A DNA stretch of 25,554 nucleotides. Source: an uncultured Fidelibacterota bacterium. Lineage in GTDB: Bacteria; Fidelibacterota; Marinisomatia; Marinisomatales; UBA1611. The notes under the pieces were generated by a model, which ran no database searches, was not told the origin of the DNA, and worked only from the letters and a program-made list of their open reading frames with translations. Positions 24,510 to 25,554 of this stretch are shown one piece after another (positions within the stretch are counted from its first letter, which is position 1; the number at the start of each line of letters is the position of its first letter). Where the stretch lies: the NCBI GenBank assembly GCA_937893835.1, contig CALCSS010000239.1, positions 1 to 25,554 on the forward strand, read 5' to 3'. A program made the translations under genes and the position numbers.

Positions 24510-25554
24510 TGAGATCTTTTACATTGATCTGTTTTTTATTTCTTTTTTCATCCTCTGTTCAGAGTCAAGGAAAAGAGGTGTCATTAAAAACGGGCCAAAG
24601 TGAAATGGATGATGATATTACACTTGAAAAAAAATCTTTGATGATCCTGACTGCTGCATATGATGAAGATCAAGAAATAGCAGAAAGAATCTTGTCGATC
24701 ATCTCTGACCAGGCCACTTCAGTTGGAAGATTTGAGATCATAGACAGAAATTTGGTTGACGAGATCCTTGAAGAACAAAAGTTTCAACTTTCTGGGATGG
24801 TGGATAATGACCAAGTGGTAAGGATAGGAGAACTTGCCTCAGCAGAGAACGGCCTTATTCTTGACATAATAAACTATGGACAAGAGGGAGTACCTAAAGA
24901 TGATAGTGACAAGGATGAAGAGGATGATGAAAAAAATGAGACATTATTTACTTGGCTGGTAAAGACGGTGGTCAGTGAATCAATTGAGGAAAGAAGAAGA
25001 AAGGATACCACCAGGGTCAGACTTGAGCTAGAGAACAATATTCATACTGAATTTAGAGGGAATGTTAAGATCGTAAATGTAGAGACAGGAATATCCGAGA
25101 GCTCATTTAGTCTAAATGCAAGTCATACCGGAGGAAACAGGGATGCTTCACTTGAAAAGGTCCTGGCAATTTTATCTTCACAGATAAGAAGAAAATTAAA
25201 AGAGCTATACATGATCACCAGTGAGGTCTTTGATGTAGATGGCGCATACATAAATATGTTATCAGGTGAAAATTTAGGATTGCAAAAGGGGACAATGTTC
25301 GAGATATCATCAAAGAACAAAGTAAAATCCTACAAGGGCAAGACCGTTAAACTGCCAGGAAAAACAAGGGGCCTAGTGAAAGTGGTGGACGTTGGTCCTG
25401 ATGGTAGCAAGGCAAGAATTGTTAGAAAATGGAGAAATATAAAAGAAGGTCACAGGGCCTATGAATTAAAGGCTCCTCCGGTGACCACAGACCTAAACTT
25501 TACGGTTTCAAATGACAATCGCTATGAGATGTCGGGAAAGGCATGGCTCAATTC
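24509..25554 (+). CDS. CsgG/FlgT-like exported protein, cut by the window edge
   Basis: The frame opens at ATG 24509 (overlapping the previous stop as TAATG) and runs 348 codons to the end of the window without a stop, so the C-terminus is missing. It begins with a signal peptide (MRSFTLICFLFLFSSSVQSQG) with no lipobox cysteine. A CsgG-like domain follows (about 45-115): GRFEIIDRNLVDEILEEQKF, then LSGMVDNDQVVRIGELASAENGLIL. A very acidic insert (DDSDKDEEDDEKNE, about 131-144) is next. The later part, about 235-320, has GLQKGTMFEISSKNK and GLVKVVDVGPDGSKARIV, resembling the FlgT C-terminal beta domain. CsgG is a pore-forming outer-membrane secretion lipoprotein; without a lipid anchor this one is more likely periplasmic or FlgT-like. 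The role is uncertain. Confidence 0.72.
   Translation, partial: MRSFTLICFLFLFSSSVQSQGKEVSLKTGQSEMDDDITLEKKSLMILTAAYDEDQEIAERILSIISDQATSVGRFEIIDRNLVDEILEEQKFQLSGMVDNDQVVRIGELASAENGLILDIINYGQEGVPKDDSDKDEEDDEKNETLFTWLVKTVVSESIEERRRKDTTRVRLELENNIHTEFRGNVKIVNVETGISESSFSLNASHTGGNRDASLEKVLAILSSQIRRKLKELYMITSEVFDVDGAYINMLSGENLGLQKGTMFEISSKNKVKSYKGKTVKLPGKTRGLVKVVDVGPDGSKARIVRKWRNIKEGHRAYELKAPPVTTDLNFTVSNDNRYEMSGKAWLN

Noticed and set aside
1..25554. tRNA, rRNA, riboswitch, prophage or transposon
   Set aside because: I found no cloverleaf, rRNA stretch, transposase or integrase gene, terminal inverted repeats or known riboswitch core.

Overview
The window is AT-rich and gene-dense, with about 20 protein genes, three clear hairpin terminators, and no rRNA, tRNA, CRISPR array or insertion sequence that I could find. 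The gene families point to a Gram-negative-type, didermic bacterium: signal peptides, a probable lipoprotein, a probable outer-membrane beta-barrel and a CsgG-like exported protein. A eukaryote-type (type II) glutamine synthetase, a CADD-family pABA synthase, few Shine-Dalgarno sequences and low GC would fit a marine FCB-group lineage such as Candidatus Marinimicrobia. That placement is an inference from gene families, not a phylogenetic result.

Layout. (1) 168-3364, minus strand: mtaB (tRNA ms2t6A methylthiotransferase) followed by an ABC-F ATPase, a translation-related pair. (2) 3365-3592: an extremely AT-rich divergent promoter region with an inverted repeat around a TATAAT box and a phased direct repeat. 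(3) 3593-5962, plus strand: an Lrp/AsnC regulator, type II glutamine synthetase (closed by a terminator), then a CADD-like pABA synthase carrying all the residues expected for the self-sacrificing reaction. (4) 6000-11232: the least ordinary part. It holds a 68-residue arginine-rich protein, a stand-alone TerB-like protein, a divergent 750-residue four-helix membrane protein ending in a paralogous TerB-like domain, and a convergent two-gene operon of an MthK-like K+ channel plus a separate cyclic-nucleotide-binding protein. (5) 11315-15578, minus strand: the carAB operon. (6) 15721-16563, minus strand: an exported LPP20/FlgT-N-like protein with its own terminator. (7) 16660 to the right edge, plus strand: about ten tightly packed, often overlapping genes. 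They comprise a lipoprotein with a C-terminal membrane helix, two small exported proteins, ligA, a secreted glucose/sorbosone-dehydrogenase-like protein, an unknown 102-residue protein, an ABC-2 exporter pair, a probable beta-barrel protein and a CsgG-like protein cut by the window edge.

How parts may work together. The metabolic genes cover nitrogen assimilation (glutamine synthetase under a likely Lrp-type regulator), use of glutamine nitrogen for carbamoyl phosphate (carAB), and folate precursor supply (CADD). The 6-11 kb region looks like a membrane signalling module: two TerB-like proteins sharing an identical nine-residue stretch, next to what may be a cyclic-nucleotide-gated K+ channel split into two polypeptides. 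It is the best candidate here for an undescribed system. The evidence is gene context plus motifs and does not show function.
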